DNA of 64,000 bases from Humulus lupulus. Lineage: Eukaryota; Streptophyta; Magnoliopsida; Rosales; Cannabaceae. Made by a program: the position numbers and the translations under genes. Of this stretch, positions 1-11,900 are shown one piece after another. The notes beneath the pieces were generated by a model. That model was not told the DNA's origin and did not search any database. It worked only from the letters and a program-made list of their open reading frames with translations. The stretch spans positions 56,404,866-56,468,865 of the forward strand of contig NC_084800.1 of NCBI RefSeq assembly GCF_963169125.1, given 5' to 3'. The first letter of the stretch is position 1. Every line of letters starts with the position of its first letter.

Positions 1-2712
1 AAGGTAATCTCACTCATCATATCTTAATCTTAGTTTGGTTCCGTACGAGTCATGCTAAAATGAAACATAAATGGCGTGAAAAACATTCATATACGTGTAG
101 TAATAGTAATACTACTCTTGCTATAGCCTATATTGCACTCGTAATCTTTCATTCAATTAGCCTAAATATGTACTAGATTTTAACCAATACTAATCACTTA
201 CCTAATTCCCACTCTCCCACCCTTTCTTCACAAAGCACTAAATTATAGCAAATTAATTATTTCCTACTCTATTGTTTGACTATACACTAATTTATTATTT
301 AATTAATATCATTTTAATATTTTGTAGATGATAAATTAATACAAAATTGTAATATTTTACCAATTTGGATCATTTTTTAAAATAATTATAAATATGTTTT
401 AGATTGGTGAAAATGTACAATTTTTATGTAAAAATATATAATTTAAAAAAAAAAAAATTTCCAAAACTGATAATAGAAAAGTATAATTTTGAACTGGTTA
501 TGCAATGTATTAAAATGATAATAATTAAACAATGCGCCACTGAGTTGAGTTTAAAACAAACAATAATGTAATAAAATAAAATATTCTCTTTAAATTATTA
601 TATAATTATGTTGTTAAACATTATTAGATTTAGCTACAAAATTTACTAAAATAATTTTACAATTTTGCAGTTCTTAACTAAATTCAATATTATTATGCAC
701 ATCATTTCTTAAAAGTAAAATTGTTGTTTTTCAATAACAAATTGAATAACTATCAATAAAAATAGTTGATTAAATAAAAAGTGAAGGTTTAATGCAATCT
801 CAAAGATAAATTTATGAAACACTAATTTAAAAAATAGAATAAACTCACTTTTATATTATATGATTTTTATAGTAAGAAAATTTTATTATTGTGTTGTTAC
901 ATAATTTTTATAGAAAAATTCAATTTAAATAAAAATAATTAATTTTAATTGTATAAAAAATGAGGGCCTACTATTTTTCTTAAATAATTAGATGCCTATT
1001 GTGTTGTTTGGTAATTTAAGAAGGAGAGAGTATAATATTCGTTCCTTTTGTTTGGTATTAGAAGGAAAATTGAAAAGATGGAGAGTGTTTTGATTATAAA
1101 TTATTATTTTATTTTTATTATTTAATTATGAGGAGTTATTTAATTAAAAATTATATATAATGAAAACCATATAAAAAAATATGTACAATATTTAAATAAA
1201 TATATTTATTTTTTAAGCTTCTAAAAGACAATATATTTTTAGAATAATACAAAATAGTTTATATTTTATTAGCAAAATTAATAATTAAATATATTTACTT
1301 TAATTATCATGAGCATTAATTTAAATTTTTTAATTATCACAAGTAAACAAAATTTAAATAAAATATTAAACAAAATTACTATTTTATTAATTCAACCTTA
1401 TGATTAACATGCTACTAATCAACTATATTTATCATTTATCAAAATCAATAATTTTTTTTTCATTTTCCAACTATAGTACCTATTAATGAGTTAGGTTATG
1501 GACGAGTTCGATAAATGAAGAACAGAATTTGGCATAATAAAAAAAAATACTAAAAACGTGATTAGCCAATTGAGAAAGAATATATATATTAATATATATA
1601 CATATATATATATATATAAATAACCATTGATAAAAATAAATTATCAATACCGGTAACTATTAATAAAAGTAACTCTCAATATTATATATATATATATATT
1701 AATGGAGAATGATATTTTGGTTCTTTCTCTCTAGTGGGCCAGGGTGAATTTATCATCACTTCAACTCCCCTCTCAAATATCCAACCAAACAAAAGGATTT
1801 TGTTCTCCATCTTCCTCTCTCCCTTCATAGCTCCCTAAACACAACGTTAGATTACTTTTAAATGTAATTGTCTGAACTTTCAAAGGTCGGGTCATCACCA
1901 AAATTAATAAATTTGGTACAAATTTAATTCGGAAATATAATGTTGATATTGATAATAATTGAAACACAATATAAAGTGAAGAATAAGACAAATGTTTTTT
2001 TTTAGTAAATAATATTTTGTATTTTGTAAAAATTACCGATTGAATCTTATATTTTGTTAAATGATAATTTAAATTTTACGTTTTACAAATGAAATAAAAA
2101 AGTATAATGAATTAAATTTTGGTCAAATATTTTTTTAACATGACCAAAATACTTATAATTTTATAGACTAATAAATTTAATAATCTCAAATAAAACACTA
2201 TTAACTGATATAAAATTTAAAGATTGGTAGTTAAATGTCTCGTGAGTCAATAAATTATGGAGCCCTTGAAAATTCATTAAATTAGTGATTTGTCATGTTG
2301 GTGTTTTTTTTTTCTCGGGGTTAAAAATAATGTCACGGGGCAAAGTGTCAAATACAAAAAACCAAACTTATAAGCAATATATGGAGAGTTACTTTTTATT
2401 AGTAGGACACAATTTTGTTTTAGATACATAAATTAATTATATTCTCAGTTTTTATTATTATTTTTTTTTATGACGATATTCATTATAATTATACTCATAG
2501 TAATTATTCTACAAATTTTCAAAAAATTTTGTATAATTTACTATGCTGAAATCATAATTCAAAATTATCATCTTTCACGCATATAAAAAAAAACATGTAT
2601 GTAATATACTATTTAAATTTTAATTTTACTATCATAGATTATGAGAAATTTCTAAAAATAATATATGAGGCTTGCTATGACTACAATGAACAACATCGTA
2701 GAAAAACAAATT
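1..2712. other. AT-rich intergenic region without a gene
   Basis: Very AT-rich sequence with short poly-A/T runs and (TA)n stretches near 1581-1618 and 1683-1700. The only sizeable open frame is a 72-codon frame on the minus strand around 1773-1991, which has no recognisable domain and looks like chance. A perfect 13-bp inverted pair (1044-1056 and 1784-1796, CCTTTTGTTTGGT and its complement) hints at a decayed MITE-like insertion but is too weak to call. I see no RNA gene here. Confidence 0.6.
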
Positions 2713-3378
2713 TGTTATAATCTAACAACCTCGGTTTGTATATTACTAAAACCAACAAATCACATAAACCAGAAATTAAACATGCAGAGAAGATAATATG
2801 CAATATAGAGAAAGAAATAAACCAAAAAACAATAAAGGACACAAGTAAATTTAGAGGGGTTCTAACTTTCCTCTACAATGTGTAGAGAGCCTATTCCCCT
2901 TGAACTCCTTCCAAGGAATCCTCTTTCACTATGATTAATGGCAGATTACAAGACTTTGTTCAAGGTAACTTGAACTGTTACAATGGTGATCTTCTCCCTT
3001 GAGCAATATTCACAATGAAGCTTAGAACACTTAGGAAACTCCCTTGAAGATCTCTGCTTCCCCTTTGGTTTCTCAGTTCTGTTCTTGTCTCTTCTCTCTT
3101 CATCTTCAACCTTCTTGCTTCAAGATACAATAGAACCTCACCATACATTCTATTCTCTCGGTTCTCTCTCTATTTAATTTCTGCACTTAGTTTAAAAACA
3201 TAAGACAAGACATCCTTTTATAGACCAAGAATCCAAGTTACAAACAGAATTTAATAAACTTAACTAATAACAGAAAGAATAACTAATCTTCTAGAGTGAC
3301 CAATTCGAGCTGGCTTGATCCATGCCATGTCATCATAGTCTTTCAGTGATTGGTTTATTTAGGACTGATATAACAACA
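2713..3378. mobile_element. 666-bp solo LTR, TSD AAATT
   Basis: The element begins TGTTATAATC and ends ATAACAACA, so it has the TG...CA ends of an LTR. It is flanked by a perfect 5-bp duplication AAATT at 2708-2712 and 3379-3383. No internal coding region or second LTR is present, so this is most simply a solo LTR left by LTR-LTR recombination. Size and ends fit a small copia-type LTR, but the superfamily cannot be fixed without internal sequence. Transcriptional orientation is uncertain. Confidence 0.7.
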
Positions 3379-4171
3379 AAATTAGAATTATAATTAATTT
3401 AATTGCGTAGAATAAGATCATGTTCTACCGATAGGATAAAAAAACGTACATTATTATAAATATTTCCAATATATACATACAAATACATATATTCATATTC
3501 ATAGTAATATTTGAAGTGACAATCTTTATTTTATTTTGGTCATGTGAAAGCAAACTATTATTATAACGCCCCAACTCCAGGGACCGCTACAGTGCACATT
3601 GCAAACAGTGCTAAACTCGCTAATCGAGTCGTCTGGCTGTAAACGTGTAACTAAGTGTGATTAGCGGTTTAGGGATTAAAAATTTCGGTTAAGATGTAAC
3701 GTTTTACTAGAACGTTTAATATATATATTGGGATCCCAAAAATATAATTTCAGAGTTTATTACAAGAAAGTGTTTACAATAGGCCGTTCTAAGCCGCAAA
3801 ACAGGGTTCAGCCCTAATTCCACTTTCAAACCTCGCCCAAGTATTGGTCGAGCAGCTGCATATGTACACATCATCACCTAAGCTCTCCAACTCAAGGATG
3901 GTCCAGCTTCATTTTGCCTTTATCTGCACCACAAAGCACCCATGAGCCGAGGCCCAGCAAGAAAACTCATATGCTCATAAACCGTCATATCATGATATCA
4001 AATCATATTTGGCATGCCTAGCATTCATAGCTCTATTCAGCATGCAAATGAATTCAAACAGATGCTGGGGTATCTAGGATAAGAAGTCCTGGCCTTCTGA
4101 TTGGAGGACTATCAAGTCAATCCTAATCAGATGAGTGTCGCAGCACTTGAGGTTCCGATAAACCATGCTGA

Positions 4172-4327
4172 GTGACCGACAAGCGAGTCACTAATTCAAA
4201 TGGAAGGGTGGCTGTTGGGTAAGCCTCTAGCCTTCAATAGGTCCTGGTAAACTATACTGAGTGACTGACAAGCAAGTCACTAATTCAAATGGAAGGGTGG
4301 CTGTTGGGTAAGCCTCTAGCCTTCAAG
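4172..4327. repeat. Tandem duplication, period about 89 bp
   Basis: GTGACYGACAAGCRAGTCAC followed by a block ending TAAGCCTCTAGCCTTCAA occurs at 4172 and again at 4261, nearly identical. It lies in the U3 portion of the minus-strand solo LTR. Confidence 0.8.
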
Positions 4328-4440
4328 CGCTTATAATGTTCATCGACCTTGAGCTCGGTCTGGCATTAATGCTCTTTGAGTCATTCAATGTTGATAGTCG
4401 ATTAGATCTAATCTTTGATGGCTTGCGTGATACACGCTAA

Positions 4441-4651
4441 GGCCGTTCTGACTAATGAGTCAGTGCGATGTAACCACTGCCGAACCTGACTAATGAGTCA
4501 CAGCTTCACAGTTGATACTAACACCTTTGCCAATTCTGACTGATGAGCCAGTGCAACGTGACCAGTGCCCAGTACCACTGCCGAACCTGACTAATGAGTC
4601 ACAGCTTCACAGTTGATACTAGCACCTTTGCCAAATCTGACTAATTAGTCA
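4441..4651. repeat. 101-bp tandem repeat carrying TGACTAATGAGTCA palindromes
   Basis: CGAACCTGACTAATGAGTCA begins at 4481 and again at 4582. Palindromes TGACT-N4-AGTCA lie at 4449-4462, 4487-4500, 4588-4601 and 4638-4651, with a decayed copy near 4537. Each consists of two inverted 5-bp halves; several contain the bZIP-type core TGAGTCA. Confidence 0.8.
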
Positions 4652-6559
4652 GTACCATGCACAGGTAAGCAATGTTATCAATGTGTATCACATGCCAATT
4701 ATCCAAGAATAGGGCATTCAGCATGCTTACTAAACAGATGCTAGCATAATTATAATCATGCACAAACACAAAGACTCAAGCACTGACCAATCTCATATTC
4801 ATCGTTCATGGCATGCCCTAATCACATGTTTCTCATGCATCACATGCATCACATTAAACCAACCAGCATGCCTCAATAATAATCATATGCAAATAGGCAA
4901 AATTGCCAAGCATTCATCATGCTATCAATGTTTACGTTTAAACATCCAACATGCATCAATCATAACCATGCATGTCACATATGGGGTGCAGTTTTCTTAC
5001 CTTGGGTTCGAGCAAGAATTAATAAAAGAAACGACCTTTGAGAACGATCAGTCCTTTGGTCCTTTAACGGTCACCTAGTCATAACCAAAATTATAGGATA
5101 CCATCAATGAAAATGAAAGCAAAGGTTTCCAAACCAATATCTAGCCTCCGGGACATCAATCCACACTTAACCAGGTAGTAGGACCGACCCCGAGGCCTTA
5201 AGCTAGCATCCCCAAGTAAAAAACCTACTTCTGACCAAGTCTACCCTGATGGGCTGCGGCCCTCCCCAGCTGCGCTGCGGCGCGCCCCTCAAACAGAGGC
5301 GGCCTTACCCTATCAAGCACCATGGGCCGCGGCTCACCTATGCCATGCCGCGGCTCATTACGCAAAACAGCCCAGAAACCAGCACGCACCAACTCGACTT
5401 CCCCTGCATTTTCCCTTGAAATCAACCCTTCAAACCAACCCAAAACACTAACCTAACACCCAATTCAACCCCTAAACATCATCAACAACTCATCCACATC
5501 AAAACCCAAGTTAAACATCAACTAAACTTCCATTAATTCAAACTTTCCATCAAGAATTCACAAGCTAAAAGTTCAAAGCCAAAACAGAGTATACCATGAA
5601 ACTAATGGTTGGAACTTACCTCAAACTCGATTTTGAATCCTCTTTAATGGCTGAACCAAGTTCCTAAGCTCCCACCTTTGATCTCCTAGCTTAACTCCTC
5701 AATTTGGGCTCTCAAAATTCAAAGAAAAGCAAAGGGGAAAACATGTACGGGAGAGAGAGGAGGTGATGAGGATGAAGCTCTGTTTTGGTTCTATTTTTCT
5801 ACAGCCTTAAAGTCCATATAAATCCAATCCAATGACATAAATACCCCTAGGTCACTTAAGGTTCCTAAAGCTACCCCAAAGGCAAAATTATCCTTTCCAA
5901 CCTATACCGTTAATCATAATTAACGCTCTCAAATTCCCGCTAATCTCAATATTCTCAAATACCAATAATTCACATCCCGTTACCCTTTAATTCCCGGCAA
6001 CGTTCTAATCACCAAATTACCCCGAGACTCACTCTGAGACCCGAACTTAATCCCGTTATGACTAGACCAAAAACTTGCATTCCCATGATCGTCTCATGCC
6101 GAATGGCTCGAACCAATCCACATATAATGTGGTAAAATTTATAATTCACCCATATGCATGAAATTACACAATCACGCCCCCAACGGTCAAATTATCAAAA
6201 TGCCATTGCAATTAAAATATGAGCCCATATGCATGCATTCACCATCATATAATAATATAATTCGCATAGACATGCATATAATCATTAAATACCATAATAA
6301 ATCAATTATGACCCTCCTAATCAAGGTCCTAAACCTTATTAGGAAATTTGGGGCATTACAATTATTGTCGGGTATATAAATTTTAATTTGACTAATAGAG
6401 TTTTTTTTAGGTATAATTGATGGTTAATATTTAAATTTATTTACCTAAAAATAAATGGATTTTTATTCCCAAATAGGAGAAAGAAGACCCATTAATCAAT
6501 TCTGAATATACCATTGTTGTTTCAATTACTGTTGTGGTCAATTGACATACTTTCATAAA

Positions 6560-7930
6560 CCCTTTAGTCCAGTCATTTAGAACGAGTTGCCATTTAACCC
6601 ATATCATTTTACTTTTGTTCACTTCTCCATAATATACAAAAGTGATTCTAATTTGTCCCATTTGACTATTTTATACACAAAACTCTAAATATACTATTTA
6701 TTATGTAATTGAGGTAAAAATAAGTAATTATTTATTGAATGTGCTCTTCATATCTTTTTTAGTAATACACAAATAGAATGGAAAAAATACATAAAAAATA
6801 TAATTTGTCAACATATATAAAATTAAGGTTGTAAAGAACTACAAGAAGACCCTTTAAAAAAATGATAGCATAACTAAATAACTTTGTCTAAATTATGGCT
6901 GTTTTTTGTTGGAAGTTTTTTTTTTAAGTTGTTATTCTTTGAGTAGATACTCATTTGGTACTTTGTGTTTTGTCAAAATACGAACTTGGTACCCTAGATT
7001 TTCAATAATGCTAATTTGGTGCCTTGTAATTTGAAATCATACATATTTAGTACCCTGAACTCAAATTTGATCGATAAATTTTTGTTAATATGATCAAACT
7101 ATTATTAGTTATATATAATTAAGTAATTAATTTTGAATTTAAAATCTATATAATTGATGACAGTTTAGCCGAATTGACAAAATTTTATCAATTAAATTTA
7201 AGTTTAGGGTATCAAATATGTATGATTTTAAATTACAAAATACTAGAAGAGCATTATTGAAAATATATGATACAAAATTTGTATTTCGATAAAACACAGT
7301 GTACCAAATAAATATTTACCTTTATTTTTTTTTCCTTGTGTGTATTCTTGGAGCTTCATTCATGACATATTCTTCATGAACTATTATTATTAGTTATATT
7401 TAGACAAAATTATTTAGTTATGGTTCAAGTTATTTTTAAGGGTCATTTTGTAGTTCTTGACAACCTTAATTTTATATATGTTTTTTTATTAATTATTTGT
7501 AGATATATATAATTTTTTTAATAAGTGTTGTAGTTTTAAAATTTTAATTAATTTTTTAATTTAATATATTAAAATAAGTATTGTGGTTTTAAAATTTTAA
7601 TTAATAAAATATAATTTTTCCTATAATTTGACAAAAACAAAATAAAAGCAGACAAAATTAATAAAAAAATAAATTTTTGTGTGACAAATTATGCTTTTTT
7701 ATGTGTCTATTTCCATTCTACATGTGTATTACTAAAAAGAAATTATAAAGAGCACATTCAATAAATATTTTTTTTACTTCATTTACATAATAAATAATAT
7801 ACTTAGTTTCCGTTTATAACATTGATAAATGGGGCAAATTGGAAACACTTTTGTATATTATGGGATAAATGAACAAATAGCCTAATGATATGGGATAAAT
7901 GACAACTCATTCTAAATGATAGGGGCTACA
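6560..7930. mobile_element. Foldback (long inverted repeat) element, about 1.37 kb
   Basis: The left arm (about 6560-6930) and the right arm (about 7385-7930) are reverse complements over several hundred bases. For example, the left sequence around CATAATATACAAAAGTG (6629 area) is matched by CACTTTTGTATATTATG (7847 area), and GTTGTAAAGAACTACAAGAAG by its complement near 7450. There is no coding capacity. The right arm holds extra AT-rich sequence around 7480-7640. Ends are approximate and I could not fix a TSD. It may be a MULE-like or other non-autonomous foldback DNA element. Confidence 0.65.
6945..7321. mobile_element. Foldback MITE nested in the larger foldback
   Basis: The sequence reads as one long hairpin. 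The left half, with ATTTGGTAC..TTTTGTCAAAATACGAACTTGGTACC and TTTTCAATAATGCT, is mirrored by AGCATTATTGAAAA and ..TACCAAATAAATATTTAC on the right. It sits at the axis of the larger inverted repeat. No ORF. Class is uncertain. Confidence 0.65.
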
Positions 7931-8560
7931 TGGTTATTTGTCATTGTTTTTATTTTATATATTTTAGTACAAAATAGTCATAAACATATTGGAATATGCC
8001 ATCACCAAAAGACTATTAAAAAAAATATTAAGGAATTGAAAAAGAGGGTGAAATTGGTGGTACAATGAATATTCTACTTCTTAATGCGATACTTTCTTGT
8101 AAATATCCCATTATAAATGCATGTGATGTTAATTCTTTCTATAAACCCAGTAAGTACAAAATGAGGGGTATTATAGTCTTTTCAAGTCATGTCGACTCTA
8201 ATTTCGAATTAGACTGCCTACTGCCCTAAGAAAAGGAGTAGATCCTTTTCAATAACATGTTTGTTAAGATAATTGGTTTTGATTGGAGCAATCTCAGCCG
8301 TCCAAAATTATTATCAGTTCTTACATATAATAATAATTTAAAAATAAATTTCTATATATTATAATATATTTACTAAATAAATAAGCATATTTTTTAATTT
8401 TCTCTCCTGAAGAATAAAAAAATGTCACAGCCCTTGGCACATTGTACATGTAATAATTTATTTATTTATTATATATAGGTCTTGTTTTATTTTATTTTAA
8501 TATTAATATATATATACATAATTATTCTGGTGATAGATGTTTTTGTATATTTGTAATATA
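7931..8560 (+). other. Region upstream of the KASII gene, probable promoter
   Basis: AT-rich, no supported ORF. A TATATATATA run at 8507-8516 is the best TATA-box candidate, placing transcription start around 8535-8560, but the whole area is so AT-rich that this is only suggestive. I see no other clear cis element. Confidence 0.35.
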
Positions 8561-8676
8561 GTGTGTGTGTCTCAGAACGGAACACTGTGAGGGAGAGCAC
8601 TTGGCGTTTAACTTCAGAGGACGACTCAGATTGCCCAAAACTTGGCGTCTTTGAACGGTTTCAAATAAATAACTCA

Positions 8677-8677
8677 A

Positions 8678-8714
<37 letters not shown>

Positions 8715-8730
8715 AAGGAGAGAGAGAGAA
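8677..8730 (+). repeat. (GA)n microsatellite in the KASII leader
   Basis: About 54 bp of nearly pure AG dinucleotides with a few interruptions, just upstream of the uORF. GA/CT tracts in plant 5' leaders are common and can bind GAGA-type (BBR/BPC) proteins; no function can be assigned from sequence alone. Confidence 0.85.
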
Positions 8731-8736
8731 GATCGA

Positions 8737-8787
8737 ATGCGACCCTCTATTCCATTCGCTTCTTCGTCTTCCTCACCATTACATTAA
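8737..8787 (+). other. Short upstream ORF, 16 codons
   Basis: An ATG at 8737 opens a frame ending in TAA at 8785-8787, in the presumed 5' leader 147 nt before the KASII start codon. The peptide is MRPSIPFASSSSSPLH. If the transcript starts before 8737, ribosomes would meet this ATG first. Its Ser-rich content is not diagnostic, and leader ownership is inferred. Confidence 0.4.
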
Positions 8788-8933
8788 CAGTCACTGTGCC
8801 TATCGCTCTTGGAAATCCCACTTCGTATTCGCTTAGATTACCATTCTGAGCTCCCTTTCCAGTGGCGGGGTTCGCTTAAAAATCGAGTTTTTTCATCTGG
8901 GTATTCGATTTTACCATCTGGGTCTTTCTCTCC

Positions 8934-11900
8934 ATGGCGACCTCCTCAGTTGCATCTCCTCTCTGCACGTGGCTTGTTGCGGCGGCTTGCATGTCGTCGG
9001 TCACGTGCGACAGGGACCATTCCTCTTCGACCCCATCTATGTCTCACTCGTCGAGGAGACTCAGCAAGTGGGCTCGGAGGAGGAAGCTAGTCTCGGCTCA
9101 ATGCAGTAGTGGGAGCTCTAAATTCAACAAGAGGGGATTTATGATTCCGTCCTTTTGTGGATCCAGCATTCAAGGTTTAATGAGCTCTTGCCTCGCTTTT
9201 GAGCCCTGTAATGACTACTACAACTCTAGTGGACTCTCTTCTTTAAGCTCCAATGGATTCTCCTCGCTCTTCAGATCCAAAGCTGTTTCTACAACCAATC
9301 GCAGGCAGAGGCGGATAAACCGAGCTGCCTATTCTGGTAATTATTTTTCACCAATGTTGTGCAGTTTTACTTTACCGGCGGCAACTGTATATGTGTATCT
9401 ATATATTTTAATCTTTCTTTCTTATTATTGCTGATTGTGCTGTGTATTTCTTTGTCCTTTTGATTGTATATTTAGAGAGAAAATTTTCGAGACTTTTCAG
9501 GTCTGTTTGGTTATTCACGAGGCCCAAGGCTTGGTGTATTGTTTGCCTGCGTTATGCAGTCTTTTGTTTTGGAGCTACTCTAATTAATATAGTTTATATC
9601 TAAAAGAATAAACAAAACTTTGAAATATATTCTGCAGCTTGAGTTACATTTCATTTGGCTGCATAGAGAACTGAAGGAAATTAAGGATTTTGTTTTCCAG
9701 TACAATTTTATTTTTATTTGGTACCTCTCTTAAATTGTGTTGCCTCGTGTATTTGGAGACGAATATATTAAGCAAAAAAAATTGCCTGACATGCAACCGG
9801 GTTTGGATACTAGTGACATGCTGTAGTAGAATAAGCTTGTCGCTTAGCATAAGCATACAATTACGTACTGATTACATAGAGGCTGAAAGTCTTACCTTTC
9901 CACCCTCCAATCTCAGGGGAGACAGTTTCTGTAGCTGTGCAACCCACCGAGGAGGTTACTACGAAGAAGAAACCTTTTACAAAGCAGAGGCGAGTAGTTG
10001 TAACAGGGATGGGCGTGGTGACTCCCCTAGGTCATGAACTGGATACCTTTTACAATAATTTGCTCGAGGGTGTCAGTGGCATAAGTGAGATAGAGACTTT
10101 TGATTGTGCTCAATTTCCAACGGTAAATCATATAGTGAATATGTCTTTAGCTGGTGCTTGCTCTGACTTATGTATTATTCTGATTATTTTCTTTCTCTTC
10201 AGAGAATTGCAGGAGAGATAAAGTCATTCTCAACTGATGGATGGGTTGCACCAAAACTATCCAAGAGGATGGATAAATTTATGCTCTACATGCTTACTGC
10301 TGGCAAGAAAGCCTTAGCTGATGGTGGAATTACTGAAGACATAATGAATGAGTTAGACAAGACTAAATGTGGAGTTTTGATTGGCTCAGCAATGGGTGGC
10401 ATGAAGGTAAACTGATCATTCTTGTTTGTACAGTAAACAATGAGAATAGAGACCTTAGATTGAATGGACCAGTGCATATACTACGTATATATCTTCATAT
10501 GATGTGCCACAAGAACATGAAATGTGTGAGATTATTTCACAATAAGCTTTAAATTATAATTGATTTTCATGTGACATAACATAAAGTAGCCTTATCTCAT
10601 CTCTCTGTTCTTATTAGAGTGCGATCATCTGAAAAATCTTCTAGCAGTGTTAAAGTCCTATCTTATGGGCTCATTCGAAACCTCAATGTAGATGGGGACA
10701 TGGATGCAGTTTCTTTTACATCAACTTATCAAGCTAATTAGATAATTTTGTTTATTTTGAACAGGTTTTTAATGATGCAATTGAAGCTCTAAGGATTTCG
10801 TACAGGAAGATGAATCCTTTCTGTGTACCTTTTGCAACTACAAATATGGGTTCTGCCATGCTTGCAATGGATCTGGTCTGCTTGAATTTGATATTGCTGC
10901 GATATCATGGCATGCCCTGATGACTGCTGGAGTTTTGTACTAACCAATTTTATTCATTGAATTGCAGGGATGGATGGGTCCAAATTATTCAATCTCTACT
11001 GCTTGTGCTACCAGCAACTTTTGTATCTTGAATGCAGCAAACCACATCATTAGAGGTGAAGCTGTAAGTGTTTGGCCTCTATTGCTAGTTATTTGCAATA
11101 ATTACTGCAAGGTTGTCTGTTGTAATTATTATTACAATGAATAATACTTAAACCTTTATACAGGATCTGATGCTTTGTGGTGGCTCAGATGCAGCAATTA
11201 TACCTATTGGTATGTTTTCTTTCCCTATCTCGTATTGTTTACTTGTCATCTCTTCTAAAAAAATGGTTTTTTTTTTTTACAAATGGATTAATCTTAGTTT
11301 TGTACTACCAAACTCGTACAGGCTTGGGAGGCTTTGTGGCTTGCCGAGCACTCTCACAACGTAACAGTGATCCAACCAAAGCTTCACGTCCTTGGGACAC
11401 TGTAATGTTCTTTTAAAATATTCTCTCTTTCATGCCCTCCTGAACCTATGATCATTGGTTGCATATAAGAACAGAATTGAAGTTATAAGTTTGACGTACT
11501 ATCATTTTTAGTTTGTGATGCAAATGAGGTAACTTAAATAATGCCTTGAAGATTAATCTAGCCAGAATCATGCATCACGTTGCTTGTATATTTTACTTTT
11601 TTTTGTTAGTAAATAAGAAGTTCCTAAAATTGTTGTTATGTATTTTATTTTGAAAAAGAAATTGTAACTTGTAAGGCCATAATGATCAATATGGATTTGA
11701 GTTTCTTGACTGCTTTTGCTTCTGACAATTTGACAGGGGAAAAGAAACTCTAGTCCTGGTCCTTTTACTATTTCTCTCTCTATCTCTCTCACGTTCTCTC
11801 ATGAGTTGTGGTTTTCATTATTGAACAGAACCGGGATGGATTTGTTATGGGGGAAGGATCTGGAGTTTTACTTCTTGAAGAATTAGAGCATGCCAAGGTA

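Larger units (their letters stand above)
3562..6359 (-). mobile_element. Solo LTR, 2.8 kb, gypsy type, TSD ATTAT
   Basis: The left end reads TATAACGCCCC (a decayed TG) and the right end is GGGGCATTACA. The flanking duplication is ATTAT at 3557-3561 and 6360-6364. On the minus strand it resembles the LTR of the Tekay-like element at 31,542-51,691: it shares the block with GAGCCGAGGCCCAGCAAGAAAAC (3938-3966 area) and the TTTTCTTACC block near 4991-5000. It has no internal region, so it is a solo LTR. Open frames inside it, such as the one at 4758-5078, are chance. Confidence 0.85.

Noticed and set aside
1044..1796. 13-bp perfect inverted repeat CCTTTTGTTTGGT suggesting a DNA transposon
   Set aside because: Similarity does not extend beyond the 13 bp and no TSD is seen; such matches are expected by chance in AT-rich DNA.
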